From Nymphaea colorata (taxonomy: Eukaryota > Streptophyta > Magnoliopsida > Nymphaeales > Nymphaeaceae), in NCBI RefSeq assembly GCF_008831285.2, contig NC_045144.1, forward strand, positions 12,449,858 through 12,513,857: a stretch of DNA of 64,000 bases, given 5' to 3'. This document shows positions 20,990 to 35,049 of the stretch, in pieces; position 1 is the first letter of the stretch; every line of letters begins with the position of its first letter. The notes below the pieces were generated by a model. That model did not search any database, was not told where the DNA came from, and saw only the letters and a program-made list of their open reading frames with translations. The translations under genes and the position numbers were made by a program.

Positions 20990-23800
20990 TAAAATCCTCT
21001 TGTCTTCCCTGAGCCATGGTTTCCTAGCAATAATGGATTCGAGAGGGCAAGAGATTCTTCGACAGTAGAAACAGTGGATGGATCGGTCAGATGGCCATTG
21101 CAACATTCTTTGGTCAAAGTAGCAACTGGTGTTGGTGAGGAGGATGGGAGAAATTTGAGTAAAGTTGTCATTGTGGGGGAAATGCCAATGTCTTGTCTCT
21201 AGTGATGGGAAGCAAAGCTAGTTGAAGGCCTTTAAAAAACAAGGGGAAGATAGAAAAGGGTGTTAAAGGTAGGGATGCCTTTAAGAATGTAAGTAGACAA
21301 CTTAATGCCTTGACAGACTGAATGGAAGTGGAAGGCAATAGGAAAAAAGTGAAATGCTCCAGACTCAGGCACTCGACATCTTTAAGAATATAAGCAGACA
21401 ACTTAATGCCCTAACAATAGATTGGAAGTGGGTGGTCAGAGGAAAACAGTGAAATGCTCTCAAGACTAAGGTAGTCTGGATGTTTTGGGAGAGGGTGCAG
21501 CCTCTCAAGATATAGACACACCTCGTTTGACCACACGAAAAACTTGTCATAGAATATGCTTGGCAAGAAGGGCAGCTCAATATGAATTATATTATGTTCT
21601 CAATGGGCACATACACTAAGTATTTTTTTTTATTTCATATTCAATGTATTTATTGAAGGTTTAGAAGCCTAGATGAGACAGAATCAGAGTTTTGGATTAT
21701 GTCTAGTCTAAATTTTGTTGAGAGGAATGTGAGAACTATTGGGGGATGAGTTTTCTCCAAAGTTAAGGTATGTGTAGTTGCAACATATAGACATTGGACT
21801 TTTTATGAAATATCATTTTCTTGAGGAGAATTTTAAGACTATGGTGGGAAGGGTATATTTGCCCACAAACCTTTATTTCTTCTCCTTTGTGATGGTTCGT
21901 CTCAAATCCTTGGTGCAGAATCATAGCAAATATTCTCTACTAATTGGCAACTCTAACGTCACTATGGGAGAGAGATAAGACCAAGAGACTGCCAAGCTTT
22001 GATCTTGTTGTGAGTTTAATAAGTTTTTACTGGATCGTTGCATGTTAGCTATTGAAGATAGAAATAAATCATTCACTTGGGCTAATAACAGAAAGGGTTT
22101 GTATCTTATATTACACAGGCTTGATTGTTGCTTAATTAATTATTTGTAAAAGGAAATTTTTAGGAGAAAAGGCTGCTTCAAGTCTTGTATTGAATAATAT
22201 TTGATCATAATGCATTAATCTTTAATTCATTTTTTGGTTCTAACACTCATCCCTCTACTCATTTCTTTAGATATTTTTAGGATGTGTAGCCATAAAGGCT
22301 GCTGCATATTAGTGTAGGAGGCATGGCTGATTAGAGCCACAGGTTGTTGAATGATAAAAGTTGTTTATAAGTCTGAAAAGGTTAGACATAAATGGTCTCA
22401 ATGGAAGAGAAACTGTCTCGATGATATGAATGAGAGAGTTAAAGCTATTAAAGAGAAAATTAGCATATTCTAACCTAGACTAGATGAAAGAGATTAGCAT
22501 GCTGCCATCCATAATTAAACTGTAAGGATGAAGTTGACCTTTCCTTAGCTAAAAAAGAACACTAGCATCTTAAAGCCAAAATCAAATGCTTGCAAGACAG
22601 TGATTAACCACTATTTTTTCCATGCTATGGTGAGAGGCAAGAGGAATTGTAGTCTTGCATTGGATTAGAATGGTAGAGCCCATCAAGAGCATGAGGAGAT
22701 TCACAGCATTTGTGATAGCTTTTTCAAGGATTCATTGGGGGTTGAGGAAGGTTGAGGAAGGTTGTTGCACGATTTAATTGAAGGATCTAAAGTGAATGAA
22801 AAATATGGCACTATTAAGGTTTGTTACCTTTGATGATGATAAAAAATTTGTTTTCAAATAGATGAAAAAGCTATCCCTGTTCTTAATAGTTTCCAAGAAT
22901 AATAGGAATGTGGTGAGTCCAATGTTTTTAAGGTAGTAAGAAATTTCTTTGATTCGATAAGAATTGTGTATAAGATAAATATATTAGTGACTATGTTAAT
23001 TCTTAAAAGGCATAATCGTAATAGGGTTCAACAATATAGGCTGATTGCTCTTTATATTGTTTTCATACAAGATTATTTCAAAACTGCTGGATGAGTGCAT
23101 GATGGGCATTCTCTATAGGATTATAAGCAAACAACAGGGCTGCCTTTCTCACAGAAGGAATTTATAAGTTAATATGGTGCCAGCTCATGAAGTTGTCCAT
23201 GCATTGAATAAAACCAAACAAGGTTCTATCTACATGAATTTAGATATGGAAAAAGCATATGATAAGGTAGATTAGGTCTTTTTTTGAAATCCACTTCTTC
23301 ATTTAGGTTTTAGAAAAGTATGGGTGGATCATAGCATCATGTGTGTTTCTTCCACATTGGTGGATATATTTGTTAATTGTCACACAAGGGATTATTTTAC
23401 TATGAGGAAGGGTCTTTGGCATGTGACCCTACTTTTTTATATTTGTTCATCGTTGTTATATAAATTTTAGAAAAGGAAATTCAGAAAAGGATGGACTCCA
23501 AAATTGTCAAAGCTCCAAAAATTATTAGAGTCAGTCCTTGCCTTGTTATTCTTAAATTTTCAAATTACGTATTAATCTTTACCAAAACTGATCACAAATT
23601 TGTATATGAAGTCAAAGATTGCTTCAAGTGCTTACAAGATAGTGTTGGTTTGAGAGTTAATCCATCTAAGATTTCAGTGATCACATTTCATCTTGATTGT
23701 AATCAAGTAAATAAAGTGACTCCAATTTTGGGGTGGGAAAGGAAGGATCAACTCAAGAAATATTTGGTTTTTCCTTGTTTCAAGGTAGCCTAAAGCTGGT
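20990..23800 (+). mobile_element. Decayed LINE (LINE-1 copy), plus strand
   Basis: Plus-strand fragments follow the order of a plant L1-type LINE. About 20990-21200 has an open piece with RPWFPSNNGFERARDSSTVE-like sequence, possibly the end of ORF1. At about 21940-22160 the endonuclease end reads SLLIGNSNVTMG, FNKFLLDRCMLAIEDRNKSF and TWANNRKG, matching LLIGDFN and the FTW-N motif. At about 23230-23360 RT motifs read MNLDMEKAYDKVD and GFRKVWVDHSIM. At 23548-23690 FSNYVLIFTKTDHKF and GLRVNPSKI mark the catalytic YADD region (Asp-Asp lost) and the region after it. Many stops and frameshifts show it is long dead. The 3' end is set by loss of similarity; no poly-A tail is seen. Confidence 0.7.
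21240..21480. repeat. Imperfect direct repeat of about 125 bp inside the LINE remnant
   Basis: The phrases ctttaagaat(g/a)taag(t/c)agacaacttaatgcc and gtgaaatgctc each occur twice about 120-130 bp apart (21281/21379 and about 21350/21449). This looks like a local tandem duplication within the decayed LINE ORF1-ORF2 linker. Confidence 0.6.
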
Positions 23801-26800
23801 TTGCCCTTATTTTTTGTTTCACTGATTTTTGTATAATTCATTGGTTTCAATAAAAATGAGAGAGGCATAACATCCAACAAGGTGAATTTGAGCAAAGCAG
23901 GACAACAATTCTTAGTGGTCTAAATAGTTGGGCATTGTTTTGTTCATTCCCGACTTTTCCAATCATTGGGAATTGTTAATATAATTCTTAGTGGACAAAT
24001 AGGGAATTTCTTTGAATTTCTAATGGCCAACTTCATTGGAAAGTTCATTGAATTCTCTATAGATTTTGCCATGAGAATTATTTGAAGTCCCAAGATCACA
24101 AACCATAGGGAATAGTTGAACCTATGAAGGTTTGGGCAATTAGGATTTTTTCTTAATGCCCAATGCCTCAGTGCATTAGGAAAAAAGTTGAATTCCTGAT
24201 AGATATGAGCATTAGGAATTTGTTGCATTCCATACATTGAAAAATATTTTTGGCCAAATTATACTAAAATTATACTGGCTGTAAACAAAAAAAATAATAG
24301 GGTACAATAACTTTTTAACAAAAGTTTTCCATGTTTAACCACTATTAAAAAGAAAAACAATTATTATTATTATTATTATTGAAACATTGTCATTACTTCC
24401 ATCCATTACATATATAAAATGAGTACTAGTGTAGTGAAAAAAAATACAAGAAAACACTTGGACATTGTCTATGATAATCAATCATGTTACAAAAAATCTT
24501 CCCAATGGAACTTGCAATACTATCAGCAATGCAAACATTCCTTCTTGATGGGCTACCTGCTGTTGACAACTATCTTCTTTGGCCTGGTCTTGGGCACTCA
24601 TTAAAGTCCTTTCTTGTACCACTATACCAATTTGGTGGTTGTTGCACCTTATAGGTGATCTTGGAATCGTAGCTTTTGATGGTAGTTGTCGAACATATGC
24701 AAGGTTTTGCATTATTAACACTTGTCACTACTCCATTCTTCTTCTTCTTCCTCTTTTTTTTTTTTAAATTTTTATTCTTGGATTCCTCAGCCTCCTTAGC
24801 CTTAGGCTTTTCTTGAAGCTTCATGAAAAGGTAAAAAAGGAAATGCCAAGTTCAAGGACATAGAGTACAACATATACATTTATGTATGAAATTATTTTAC
24901 TTTTTACCTCTTTATGCTTTTGTTATCATTCCCTGGCTCTGAACCTAAAAGGTGATGACAATTTCTTGCAACTCGCTCTTGTTCCACTAAATGTTCAATG
25001 GCAGAAGGGAAGAAGAAAAAAAAACTCCAATTTTCCATTAATTACAAAATGAACATGATCAAGGACTCATTGTAATATAAAATGGAAGAAAAAATTACCA
25101 AACCTATTCATCATAAATATGCCATACATAATGTTGTCACTGTCAATACTAATGAAACTCAACACTATCATTCCCTTTGTCATTACATGATTTGCTATAC
25201 AATGCAAACTTTACCTTCCGCTCTCTTAACAATTCACTTTTGTGCCAAAGATTGTTGGGTTAGTTTTTATAGATACTTGAAATTTACTCATTCCATAAAG
25301 ATATTGTTATCGGAAAGAGTTCCAAAGATGTTCCAACATTATGCTTCCCGTACAAACCCAAAGAAGAATAACAACCAATACCTTGATTGTGGATATCAGT
25401 TGCATTGAGTAATCCAACGATGTACACAGTTCAGGCATGCTAAGAAGACATTCTTCCGTGAACCTGACACAAGAGAACAATTATCCATTTACTATGCAAA
25501 ATGAAGACCTTAGGCAAAGAATAACTTGTACAATGCACCCATAAAATGTTGGACTCTTCTTTGCAACATCTGACAAAGTGGGTAAGATGAAAAAAATCCA
25601 TAGTGAATATAAGTCATTTTAAAAAATAATTTTCTTGTAATGACTGGTGGCATTCAGCAATATCAAGCAATAAATAAAATTAAAAAATCACAATTTCGTG
25701 AGAAAATGAATGTGAAAGCATATAATTCTTCCTTGCACTTTGTTATCTAGGCCCATGACAATTCAAGTATATAATTCATGTTGGTATGTTCTCAGTATTT
25801 TGATATAGTTATCTTGATTATTGCTGAATAAAAGTTGCCTAAGTGAAATCACAAATTGCAAACTAGTGAGGATCTCATGCATTTCTTATCTTTAAATATG
25901 GATTCTACATATAAACAACCCAATAATTAGATTTATATGCTTATTTGTCTATAGATAACATATGAACATAGTTTGTAGCTGGTCTTTTGAAGCTACGAGT
26001 TCATATCTAGCTACTCCAACAATCTCAAACAAATAAGAGTCAATTGGTTGTTGGCCCATAACCCCTAATTACATCTCTAAATAAATCCATAACATATTGT
26101 TTCTCAAACATTTATTGTGAACACTACTTCCAATGAAATAGAAATGACCCAACCAACAGCTCTTTTTGGAAAGCAAAGGAACCAATGAGGACTAATATGA
26201 GAAACAAACAATGGATCATGAAACAAAAACCTAAAAAATTAGTCATGATGTAGAAAAAAGCTACCAAATTTAGCGTGCTAGCACATAGACATAAAAAAAG
26301 TTTCAAGTCTACCAAGTATACATGTACTGCTTAGAAGATATGCAATTGGCCTCATTTTGCCATGAAGCACGCTTACTAAAATTCAAAATTTTGCTTTTTT
26401 CTAGTTTGTTAGCACACTGATAGAAAAACAAGGCTTTTGAATAGGGCTTTATTCTTGTCAGTTTATTGATTTATTGTAGGCTGTTATATCATAATGGATT
26501 ATCACTGATTCCCATTCATATCTGAAGTTGTGCAACAAGAAGCTTGCACCAACATGAGTGACAAGGAAATATAGATGCAACAGTCATAAGGAGGCAGTAA
26601 TAAGAAACTAACAAGTATAAAAATATAGGTTCAAGCATAACCTATTTCCCTATTAAACAAATATACCATTTTGATATATGTAGTTTAGAAACTCAAGAAC
26701 ACATTCTAAAGTATAAATGACATCTAAAACTTGGATTTTCCTATTCGGGACAGCTCTTAGGTTGATGTAGCTAATTCAGAGGACGCTTTGATTTGGTGAT

Positions 26801-28249
26801 GTTGTAGCTGGGGAATCTGGAAGCACCAAGTTGGGTAAGCTTGGTTGATATTTGAGTAGTATTATGATCAATATCAATCTGAGTTGGACAATGTAGGCCA
26901 ATTCATATCATATATAGGTTGTTTTTATTCAATTTGAAGGCTGATTCTGGGGGCAGTGAAGATCGGGCAATATTTTGTTGGATCACTTAAATTATGCAAA
27001 AATCAGCCGATGCATAGTGAAGCCCTAGCTTTTCTTTAGTTCCTTGTTTGTCAAGAGACACACCTCTATGGCTTTTCTCCCTCGAACCATCTTTTATGAT
27101 TCATATCATTGAAGCAAGAAGCAATCGGCCAGCAGCTCCACTAGTTTATTCATTAGTTTCCTTTTATTTTGGTAGCCACTGGTAGTCATTGTAATTCAAC
27201 TTAACTAACTCAATGAGCATCATCATCAGGAAAGTTATGTTCTTCACCAATCTTCCCTTTAAAATTTAGTATTTTAAACTTTAAAGGTTTTTCTACTATT
27301 AGCCACTTATATATCCCAACCCTATGAGTGCTCAATTTACTGGAGAGTGCAACCACACTAAAACCCACTGGTCTCTATCATCTTTCAACCCTATAGAAGA
27401 AAACTAGCTATGCATGATAAAGTAAATGCTGCTCATTTTTTGTTTGCTTTTGGTTCCTTATCATACAAAATTGCTATTCTATTGACATGTCTTAAAATAA
27501 GAGAAACATCTTCTAGTCTTCTTTTGTGGTGAGTTTACCCTTTTTCTTTTCCATTATATGCTTGAGTACTAGCCTGATTACTTCATCGTCTTTTCTTATG
27601 AACAGTCATATAAGTGAGGCTGAATTATTTAAGATTTTTTGGCAGCTTCTTCTTTTTTGTCCTAAATCTATTGTAACACCAATATTTGTTAAATGAATTT
27701 TAGTTGATGAGTAGATCTACAGTTATAAACTTTAATAGTAGCAACAAAAAATTGATTAATGTAGACTTACTACCAAGTCCTACTGGATTGCTCATGTGGA
27801 CTTCCTTTTCCAATTGATCTCCTTATAGAAAAAATGTACTCAGGTTTCGGTGGTACAACAAGAATATGTTTATGTTTAGATATACTTGATTATATTTAAC
27901 CACTTGTTTATAAGAAATTCAGGTTATTTGAGAAAACTAGAAAAATAAAAATGTTTCGTGAATAAGAAGAAGATAAACCTGCTGGAGATTTTGCCTTCCA
28001 TTTTTTATTAATAAAAAATTATATAGAGAAAGCTCTAGAACAACAAAATTACTAAGATATTCTTAGGACCTTGTCCATTTGGTTATAGATCACCACTTAT
28101 AACTCCACATATTTATTTTTATCTCAGCGTCTTATGTCCAATTCCCCTCCTAAGTAAATGTTACTCATTATTAACATGCATGTTTCTATGCTTCATCTCC
28201 TCATCAACTATAAGAAAAGAAGAAATAAATAAAGAAATCAAGAATTTGT
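23801..28249. other. Gene-poor stretch with degenerate repeats
   Basis: No gene is recognised. An (ATT)7 tract lies at 24359-24381 and a GAA/TTC-rich tract near 24735-24760. The 23900-24240 stretch has several ATTGGGAATT/AATTCC and GGGCATT/AATGCCC opposed words and may be a worn foldback element. Open frames at 24570-24824 (-) and 25082-25408 (+) are unsupported: Lys- or His-rich with no domain. Confidence 0.5.
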
Positions 28250-28785
28250 TTCTATGATATTTGCTAGCACCTTGGAATTAGTCTCTTGTTGGATGGAGAC
28301 TTGAAATTTCTTACCATGTGAGAGAGTCTTCATTGCCTCCCTTGATGCCTCTCCTTTGGCAGATTATTACAAGCTTATGCTTCAGTAGCTCTACTTGTTC
28401 CTGTACTCATCCACCTTTATATTAGCCACAGAATAAGTAAAAGAAAAAGCAACAAGGTCAGCTTAAAAAAACACTCAACTATTTTAGGAACTAAATAACA
28501 TTTTCATTTTTTTCTTCTATCCTATCGAAGTCGATGATAATGTTGTCAATGGACTGTTGAGCTTGCTTGAAGCATTGCTATTTAGAAGATTTGGCAGCTT
28601 CAATGGCTTCTTTTGCTATATACTGTTGCTTCATCAAAATAGTCATATCTTCTAGAGCATTGTTGACACAATCCCCTACATTAATGGCCTTCTGGAACAA
28701 GACTGTTGGTGCCTCTAGGTCGTTCTCACCCAATTGGAACAAGAGACAAGTGGTCTGTGAGGAAGAGATATATTTCTAGTACACA
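28250..28785 (-). pseudogene. Decayed helical (coiled-coil-like) coding remnant, family unknown
   Basis: On the minus strand a frame from about 28735 to 28500 reads like real protein: LFQLGENDLEAPTVLFQKAI, then VNNALEDMTILMKQQYIAKE and AIEAAKSSK, one stop, then QCFKQAQQSIDNIIIDFDRI. After a gap, 28265-28410 gives EQVELLKHKL and MVRNFKSPSNKRLIPRC in different frames. The amphipathic Gln/Lys/Glu-rich character suggests a coiled coil. I do not recognise the family; such helical tails occur in plant transposon-linked proteins. Frame changes mark it as non-functional. Confidence 0.35.
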
Positions 28786-29559
28786 GCAATGTCCAACATG
28801 TTTGTCACGTCATTGCTATGACTGTTGGCAAGAGACTTTCTAGTTTAGTAGCCTCATTGACATGACTGTTGACATAAATTAAATATTGTTCCAAATAGTA
28901 AAATACATGTAAAAAAATACATAAATTTTCAAATTTTGTAATATATTGGATCATAGGCCCTTTGTATACATATAATGTGTTATTTATTTTTGTCATTATT
29001 AATACAATTTTAGTCCAATAATAAGTGATATTTAAAGTTCATGTGTTTTATCATGGTCATTCATCTTGCTAACTAAATAAAATATGGAATAACTTGATCA
29101 AGGTATTCATTATCTTATTAGTTTCCTTTTGCTTTTGCTATGAACGTATGCAAGCTGATTATATGCGTTTATGTTCATTTTCAAGGTTATGAATTTCGAG
29201 GATCTTGAATCAGAAGTTGGTTTCATGTTTTAACCTCCAGATAAAAGTAACTTTCAATGTCAACTTTATGACAAAAAATTCATAAAGTAACAAAAATAAA
29301 GCAAAATATAGTGGGGACAATTGGAAATGGTGCTAAATGCAAAAGTTCACCTGTGGATGAAGAAATCAAGCATAGAAAATACTTGGGGAAATTGTGGAAG
29401 AAGAGAAAGGAGAGTGCATGCTTGTAGGGAGTCTCAAACATATTTTTAATGTTGAAAAATATGTTGTAATTGACAATATAGTTGAGGAAGTTGATCCTTC
29501 AACAGTCCAATCTGTTAAAAAGATAAAGGAAAAATTATTGTCAATTTGGGGATAATTGG

Positions 29560-31525
29560 GAGTAATCCTCAACCTTCAATCCGTATACCACTTATGCCAT
29601 CTTATTTTTCTCCAAGAACAACTCTTGGGTCTCAGGTTGAATTCATTGAGCATTGGCATAAAAAAACACATAAAAGAAGTTGATTTATGTGTTGCTTGAT
29701 TTATTTATAGACATGCTATTCCATTTAATGTTGTCAATTCAATTTCTTTTCAAGCCATGGCAGATGTTATTGCTAGTGTTGAAGTTTTGCTATGTGATGT
29801 CATCATATCATGACTTATGAGGCCAGCACGTGCAGTTAAGTGTATGTCAAATTTGAAGTTACTATGATGAGTTTAAACATGATCGGAAAAAATTTGGATG
29901 TGTGATTATGGCAGATGGGTGGACTGATAACGAAAACAGAAGCTTCAATATTTCTTTACTATAATGTCCATAAGGGACTATATTTACTGGGTCTGTTGAT
30001 GCAACTGAAATTGTGGAAATAGTAGGTAGGTTGTTTGTGCCTTTTAAAAAATAACACGTTTAGTTGGACCATCAAATGTTGTGCACTTTGTGACAAACAA
30101 TGTTGCTAATTGTAAAACAGCAGAGAAAATGTAGAAAAAAGAATTTGGCACATTTTCTTTTGTCTCAATGTTCTACTCATTGTCTTAATCTTATGTAACA
30201 TGATGTTTGGAATACAGATCGAATTAAATTATTATTAAAAGATGCAAATAAGTTGACCGAGTTTATGTATTATCATTCATGGATGGTAAGATTGATGAGG
30301 AAGCATACAAAAATGAACATTATTAAACTAGTGATAACACAATATACTACTTATCTTCTTACATTGTTAAGTCGCTTTGCACAAAAAGAAAGGTTGGTAC
30401 AAATGTTTACTTCTTCTGAGTGAGTTCAGTCAAATATACCAACATTCAGATGGGCATGGAATTGACATAATAAATATTAATAATACATTTTGGGATAAAT
30501 GCAAGAACGTTATAGATGTATATGAACCCCTCGTGCATGTACTTCACTTAGTTGACAGCGACCAATGACCCTCAATGAGTTATACGTATGATGTTATGTT
30601 AAGAACAAGACAGCAAATTGCATGTATAGTGAAAGAATTTAGCCCAATATTGAGAAAGATCGATGAAAGATGGAAACCATAACATCATTCACCTCTTCAT
30701 GCTACATGCTATTTTTTGAATTTTAGTATGATAATAAATCTTTACTAAATACAGAAATTAGATATGTGATTATTGGCCGCATTGAGCAGTTGGTTACATC
30801 TTCTAATATGAAAGTTTCAACTAGTACAAAATTTTGTATATATAAAAATCTTGGAGTGACTTTCATAAAAAAACATCAAAATTGGGGCTTATGGTATGAA
30901 CTTTTCAACTTATTTCATATATATAGTTTCAGATTTATTTTATTCATGTAATTTGAACTTATAGCATGTCTCTTTTTATTGTCACAGTTGAATGACAACC
31001 ATAGTTTAGTAGAGGAAGTTCTGCTTTGATACATCTTCAAAAGTTTTTGTAATTCATTTTTCTTTTAAATGTGTAGGCAAACAATGTCAACTCAAGGTGG
31101 AAGACAAAAAGTTACCTAGATCCAATTAGCATGGTTGCATTGAAAATAACAGTTGGGTTGTAGAACAAGATGATTTAGTGGTTGAAGGTGACATTTCATG
31201 GGCTGATGTACATGATATTGGAGAAAGTTGATAAATTTTCAACATTGAATTATAAAGTTATATATATTGATTATGTGATTCTATTAGATTATGTTTCTCG
31301 CATGTAAACTAATAAAAAATAGTTCTTTATCTTTTGTTACATATGAAAAGACTGGTACATCAATAGGCGCAAGTACTTTTGTAGTCCAAGATGAGATTTA
31401 TATACCTACCACAAACAATGACCAAATTTAAGAGAACATGCAAAGTCAAGAGGATACTGATTGGTTTGACCTAAATACTGCGTATGATGGCAATTATGAT
31501 CCAAACTCATGGAGCTACTAACATC
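29560..31525 (+). pseudogene. Decayed hAT-family transposase (DUF659 type)
   Basis: Fragments in order on the plus strand match plant hAT transposases. HAIPFNVVNSISFQAMADVI (about 29710-29775) is the pre-DUF659 motif. KKFGCVIMADGWTDNENRSF (about 29890-29945) is the DUF659 signature (CTIMSDGWTD class), followed by CP-GTIFTGSVDATEIVE. VGPSNVVHFVTNNVAN (about 30065-30115) is the V-DNA-N motif with D replaced by N. A W..C-type middle region and LVHVLHLVDSDQ (about 30530-30568) follow. The tail has ENNSWVVEQDDLVVEG (about 31140) and an acidic end, EDTDWFDLNTAYDGNYD (31450-31500). Stops and frameshifts occur every 50-150 bp. The hAT C-terminal dimerisation block is not visible. Terminal repeats were not found. 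Confidence 0.75.
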
Positions 31526-32199
31526 AAATTTGCAATAGACCAAGAAGTTTTCCTCTCATGTTATAACTTTGGACCACTCACTCTAAATTTATGCTTATAA
31601 TCAACTTGAAGAGGATGACATTCTTCATTATTAATTGCTGGGTCAATAAATATATTTGTTTTTATGCATTCCATTTAGATAATGCGTTTGTGAACAGATG
31701 TTTGGTGGCATGTTAGAGTTTTACATCAAATGCTTATGACTGCTCAAATAGTTGGACTGAATGTATGAAATTGTCATATGGCATATGAGTTTACTTGCTT
31801 GAATATTTTATTTCATTTGGTGACGCATTTTTATTGGATTTTTTAATTATTTTTAAGCATTTATTCTCTTATTTAATTTTTAAATTTTTAGATTATTTTG
31901 GTTGTTATTTTTTTTAATTTGAACCTCATTTGTTTACTAGCCAATTCAAAATTATTCTGTTTCTAATTTGGTGCACTGATTCACTGAATCATTCGATTTC
32001 ATGATTTAGTTCAAAAACTGGTAATGAAACACTACTTTTGAGAACCATGGAAAGAAGTTGTGCCCCTATGGAAGGTTCACCCTTGAAAAAAGGAAAGGAG
32101 AATCAATTGACATCCTATCAGAATCGATTTGGTACCAAAAAATTGTCTAGGAAAGGATTTCTCTTGTAGATGGGTTTTCTTATTTTGTTTGTCTTGTTA
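31526..32199. other. Non-coding gap between hAT remnant and LINE-2
   Basis: A+T-rich sequence with no recognisable feature. Confidence 0.45.
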
Positions 32200-32607
32200 A
32201 TGATCTTAAAGTAAAAGCTTGCTTGGGGGTTAGGCCCCCTTCCTTTATTTCAACAAAATGGATATGTACAAGGGAAGGCCAAAACAGACCTTAACAATAA
32301 GAACAAAGGATTGGCCCAACCTTTCACCAAAAAATTGAAATCGAACATAGCCTGCAAACTATGTCTATACATTGAAGTCAGTAAAATAGTCATGAGGATC
32401 ATGGGCATGTTCCATGATCAGACGTCCTAAATCAACCGTAGCATCACCCTGTTTCACAAAAATTCTCCTCTAAATTTGGCCAAAATACCCAGACCAGCCT
32501 GCATTTGTCCTTCTACCTTCAAGCGTCTGTCTAGCTTTTCTCACCCAATCTTTAGTTGGGGAGACGATAAGATAGTCACCACCATATTCCTTATGGAATC
32601 TGAGAAT

Positions 32608-33977
32608 TCACTCCAATACTTCAATTTCTCCCTCATGGATCCTTCCCCGGTCCTTGATAATCACCACACAGCCCATTTGCCCATTATCCACATAGCTTAA
32701 CCCAACTATTTTCGGTCCATGTCTGGTTTGAGCTCTAACAATGTTAATAACCATACCACTTCTATCGAAGCCGATAATGTCAACACTGTAGAGCCCAATT
32801 TCCATCCAAATTCTCAATTTAAGATCTGCCTCAGGCGGCCATTTGGTAGAGGAAAAACTATTTATGCAATTTCTCCAGACTTCTCTTTTGAGCCTACTAA
32901 TTTGGGGTTGAAGATTGTCATGGAAACATCTATTTCTGAGGCGCCACAAGTTCCAGCAGACAACTAGGAAGGACATCCTCCAGCACCGACCCCTCCACTT
33001 CCCCGATATCCTAGCTTGTAGCCATCTTTTGAACTCAGCTACAATGTCACCTTTGGGAAACTTCACTCTACCGAACTTTGCAGCAACATACCTCCATACT
33101 TCCTTAGCTACTTTACATTTTATTAAGACATGGCCATTAGTCTCCTCAGTACAAAGCACAGGGAACAATGATTGGCAAGATGAATTCTAGCCTTTTGAAT
33201 TCTATCAAGTGTGGGTAGTATGCCTTCACATGCAATGTAGGAGTGCCAACAGCTCTTGGCCAGGGCGTAGCTAGTCCAAATCTTTTTCCACCACCACTCT
33301 TTAACACCCTGAGTTCGACACTTCTTGATTATCTCAGCTGCTTTCAAATTTGCCTTGCCATCCTCACTCCAAACTAGCATGTCCTCAGTATCCGTTAGCC
33401 TAATGTTATCGATGGACACTCCAAGAATCATAGCAATGGCGAAAGACTGACTTTCCTGCCGACCACGAGTAATCTCTCGAATACTGATGTTAAACTCCCT
33501 ACAAAGCAACACATACCCATTCCCATCAACTCTATTTAAGAGGACTTGCTCCGACCAACGGTCAATCCAAAACCTGATCTGTTCTCCATTACCAATCTTT
33601 CACTCAACTTTGTCATGGATCCAGCTCCATCCCCATCGCAGTCCTTTCCAGCCCCAGCTTTGATTAGGAGCTCTTTTGAAGGTCCAAAGACTGTGATAAC
33701 TCGAATATTTCTCCTTAAAAATGTTGGCCCAAGGTGCCCCATTGATCAAAAGCCGACAACATCTGCTGGCTAGCATCGCTCTATTCACTTCTTCTAGTCT
33801 TCTAATCTCAACTCCTCCTTCCTCAACACGCAGGCACAGTCGATCCCATTTAACAAGATGCATGTGTCTTGAGCCGTCTTCCTCATTCCACATGAATTTG
33901 ATACAAGCTTGCTGTATTTTCTTTAAGATGATGTTTGGCAATCGAAATGTCATCATCCAATAGCAAGGCAATGTCAT
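32608..33977 (-). pseudogene. LINE-2 ORF2 C-terminal region (thumb, zf-RVT)
   Basis: Three overlapping minus-strand frames (33600-33977, 33123-33512, 32608-33168) read the part after the RT palm. First MTLPCYWMMTFRLPNIILKK and WDRLCLRVEEGGVEIRRLEE, a typical LINE 'W..C.PK.EGG.GIR' region. Then KIWTSYALAKSCWHSYIACE, and last the zf-RVT zinc motif CTEETNGHVLIKCKVAKEVW followed by a basic tail. Two frameshifts separate the pieces. Confidence 0.8.
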
Positions 33978-34206
33978 CTACACATACCAGATGAGACATA
34001 ACTGGCCCACGTAGGACAAAATTTGAGCCTTCCATCCAGCCAACTTCTTTTCCACCTTAGTGAGTAGTGGCAAACAAAGATCTTCTGTAAGGTTACCCAA
34101 AAACAAGGGGAGCCCAAGGTACTTTGAAGGGAGGTCCCCATTAGGCCATTCTAAGATCCTCTGAATTTCTCACATGTGACAGTCCACCACGGTTCTAGCA
34201 AAAATC

Positions 34207-35049
34207 TCAAATTGCAAGACATTCAGAATCTTTCAAAATAACTTTTAAAGTATTAATAGTTCTCTTGGTGGCCTTAATCAACATAATCACATCGTCAACA
34301 AATAACATAGCACAACCATTCGGCCTCACATGCCGGATTTTAGGAACAAGAATATTTTTGCTGACTGTTTCCTTGGTGAGTCGTCTATTTAACATCTCCA
34401 TTATAATAAGGAAGATATAGGAGAACAAAGGATCACCTTGTCGCAGCCGCATCTCCCATCAAATTTCTAAACCATCTTACCATTCACCAAAACTCTATAA
34501 GACACAAATGTAATACACTTCATGATAGTAGCAATCCATCTGGCATGAAACCCCAAAAACTTCATACTATTAGCTAAGAAGGCCCACGAAACTATACCAT
34601 AAGTTTTAATAAAATCCAACTTTAAACAATAGACTCCTTTATCCCAAAAAATCTTTAGAGTTAATGGTCTCATTCATCTACAAGATGTTGTCATGGATGT
34701 GTCTCCCTTTCAAAAAGACTGCTTGGTTAACATTGATAATACGGCTAAGGATGTCTCTCATTCTATTAACAATAACCTTCGTAATGATTTTATAAATAGA
34801 GTTGCACAAGGAGATGGATCTGAAATCTTCGACTTTTTTAGAAATTTCTTTCTTAGGGATGAAGCAAATCATAGTTTGATTGATGCTCCCCACTATTTTC
34901 TCAGGCGATAAAAAATCTTGCATTGCCTTCACCACATCAGTGTTTATCATTGCCCAACACTCTTGATAGAAGTAATTAGGGAAACCATCTGGACCAGCGA
35001 CACTATCCTTGTCTAAACTCCACATGGCTGTAGTCACCTCCTCCTCCAA
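34207..35049 (-). pseudogene. LINE-2 reverse transcriptase core
   Basis: Frames 34678-35049, 34467-34673 and 34207-34452 carry RT motifs in order: SVAGPDGFPNYFYQECW, MICFIPKKEISKKVEDFRSI with SLCNSIYKIITKVIVNRM, then LKLDFIKTYGIVSWAFL, MRLRQGDPLFSYIFLIIMEM, and the catalytic box MLFVDDVIML. They are separated by stops, including one just after the DNIL of the first piece. The catalytic Asp pair is retained. Confidence 0.88.

Noticed and set aside
20989-21580. Three minus-strand open frames of 60-77 codons
   Set aside because: They are complementary to the plus-strand LINE remnant and its direct repeat; no domain in this direction.
32476-33190. Plus-strand open frames over LINE-2
   Set aside because: Shadows of the well-supported minus-strand zf-RVT region.
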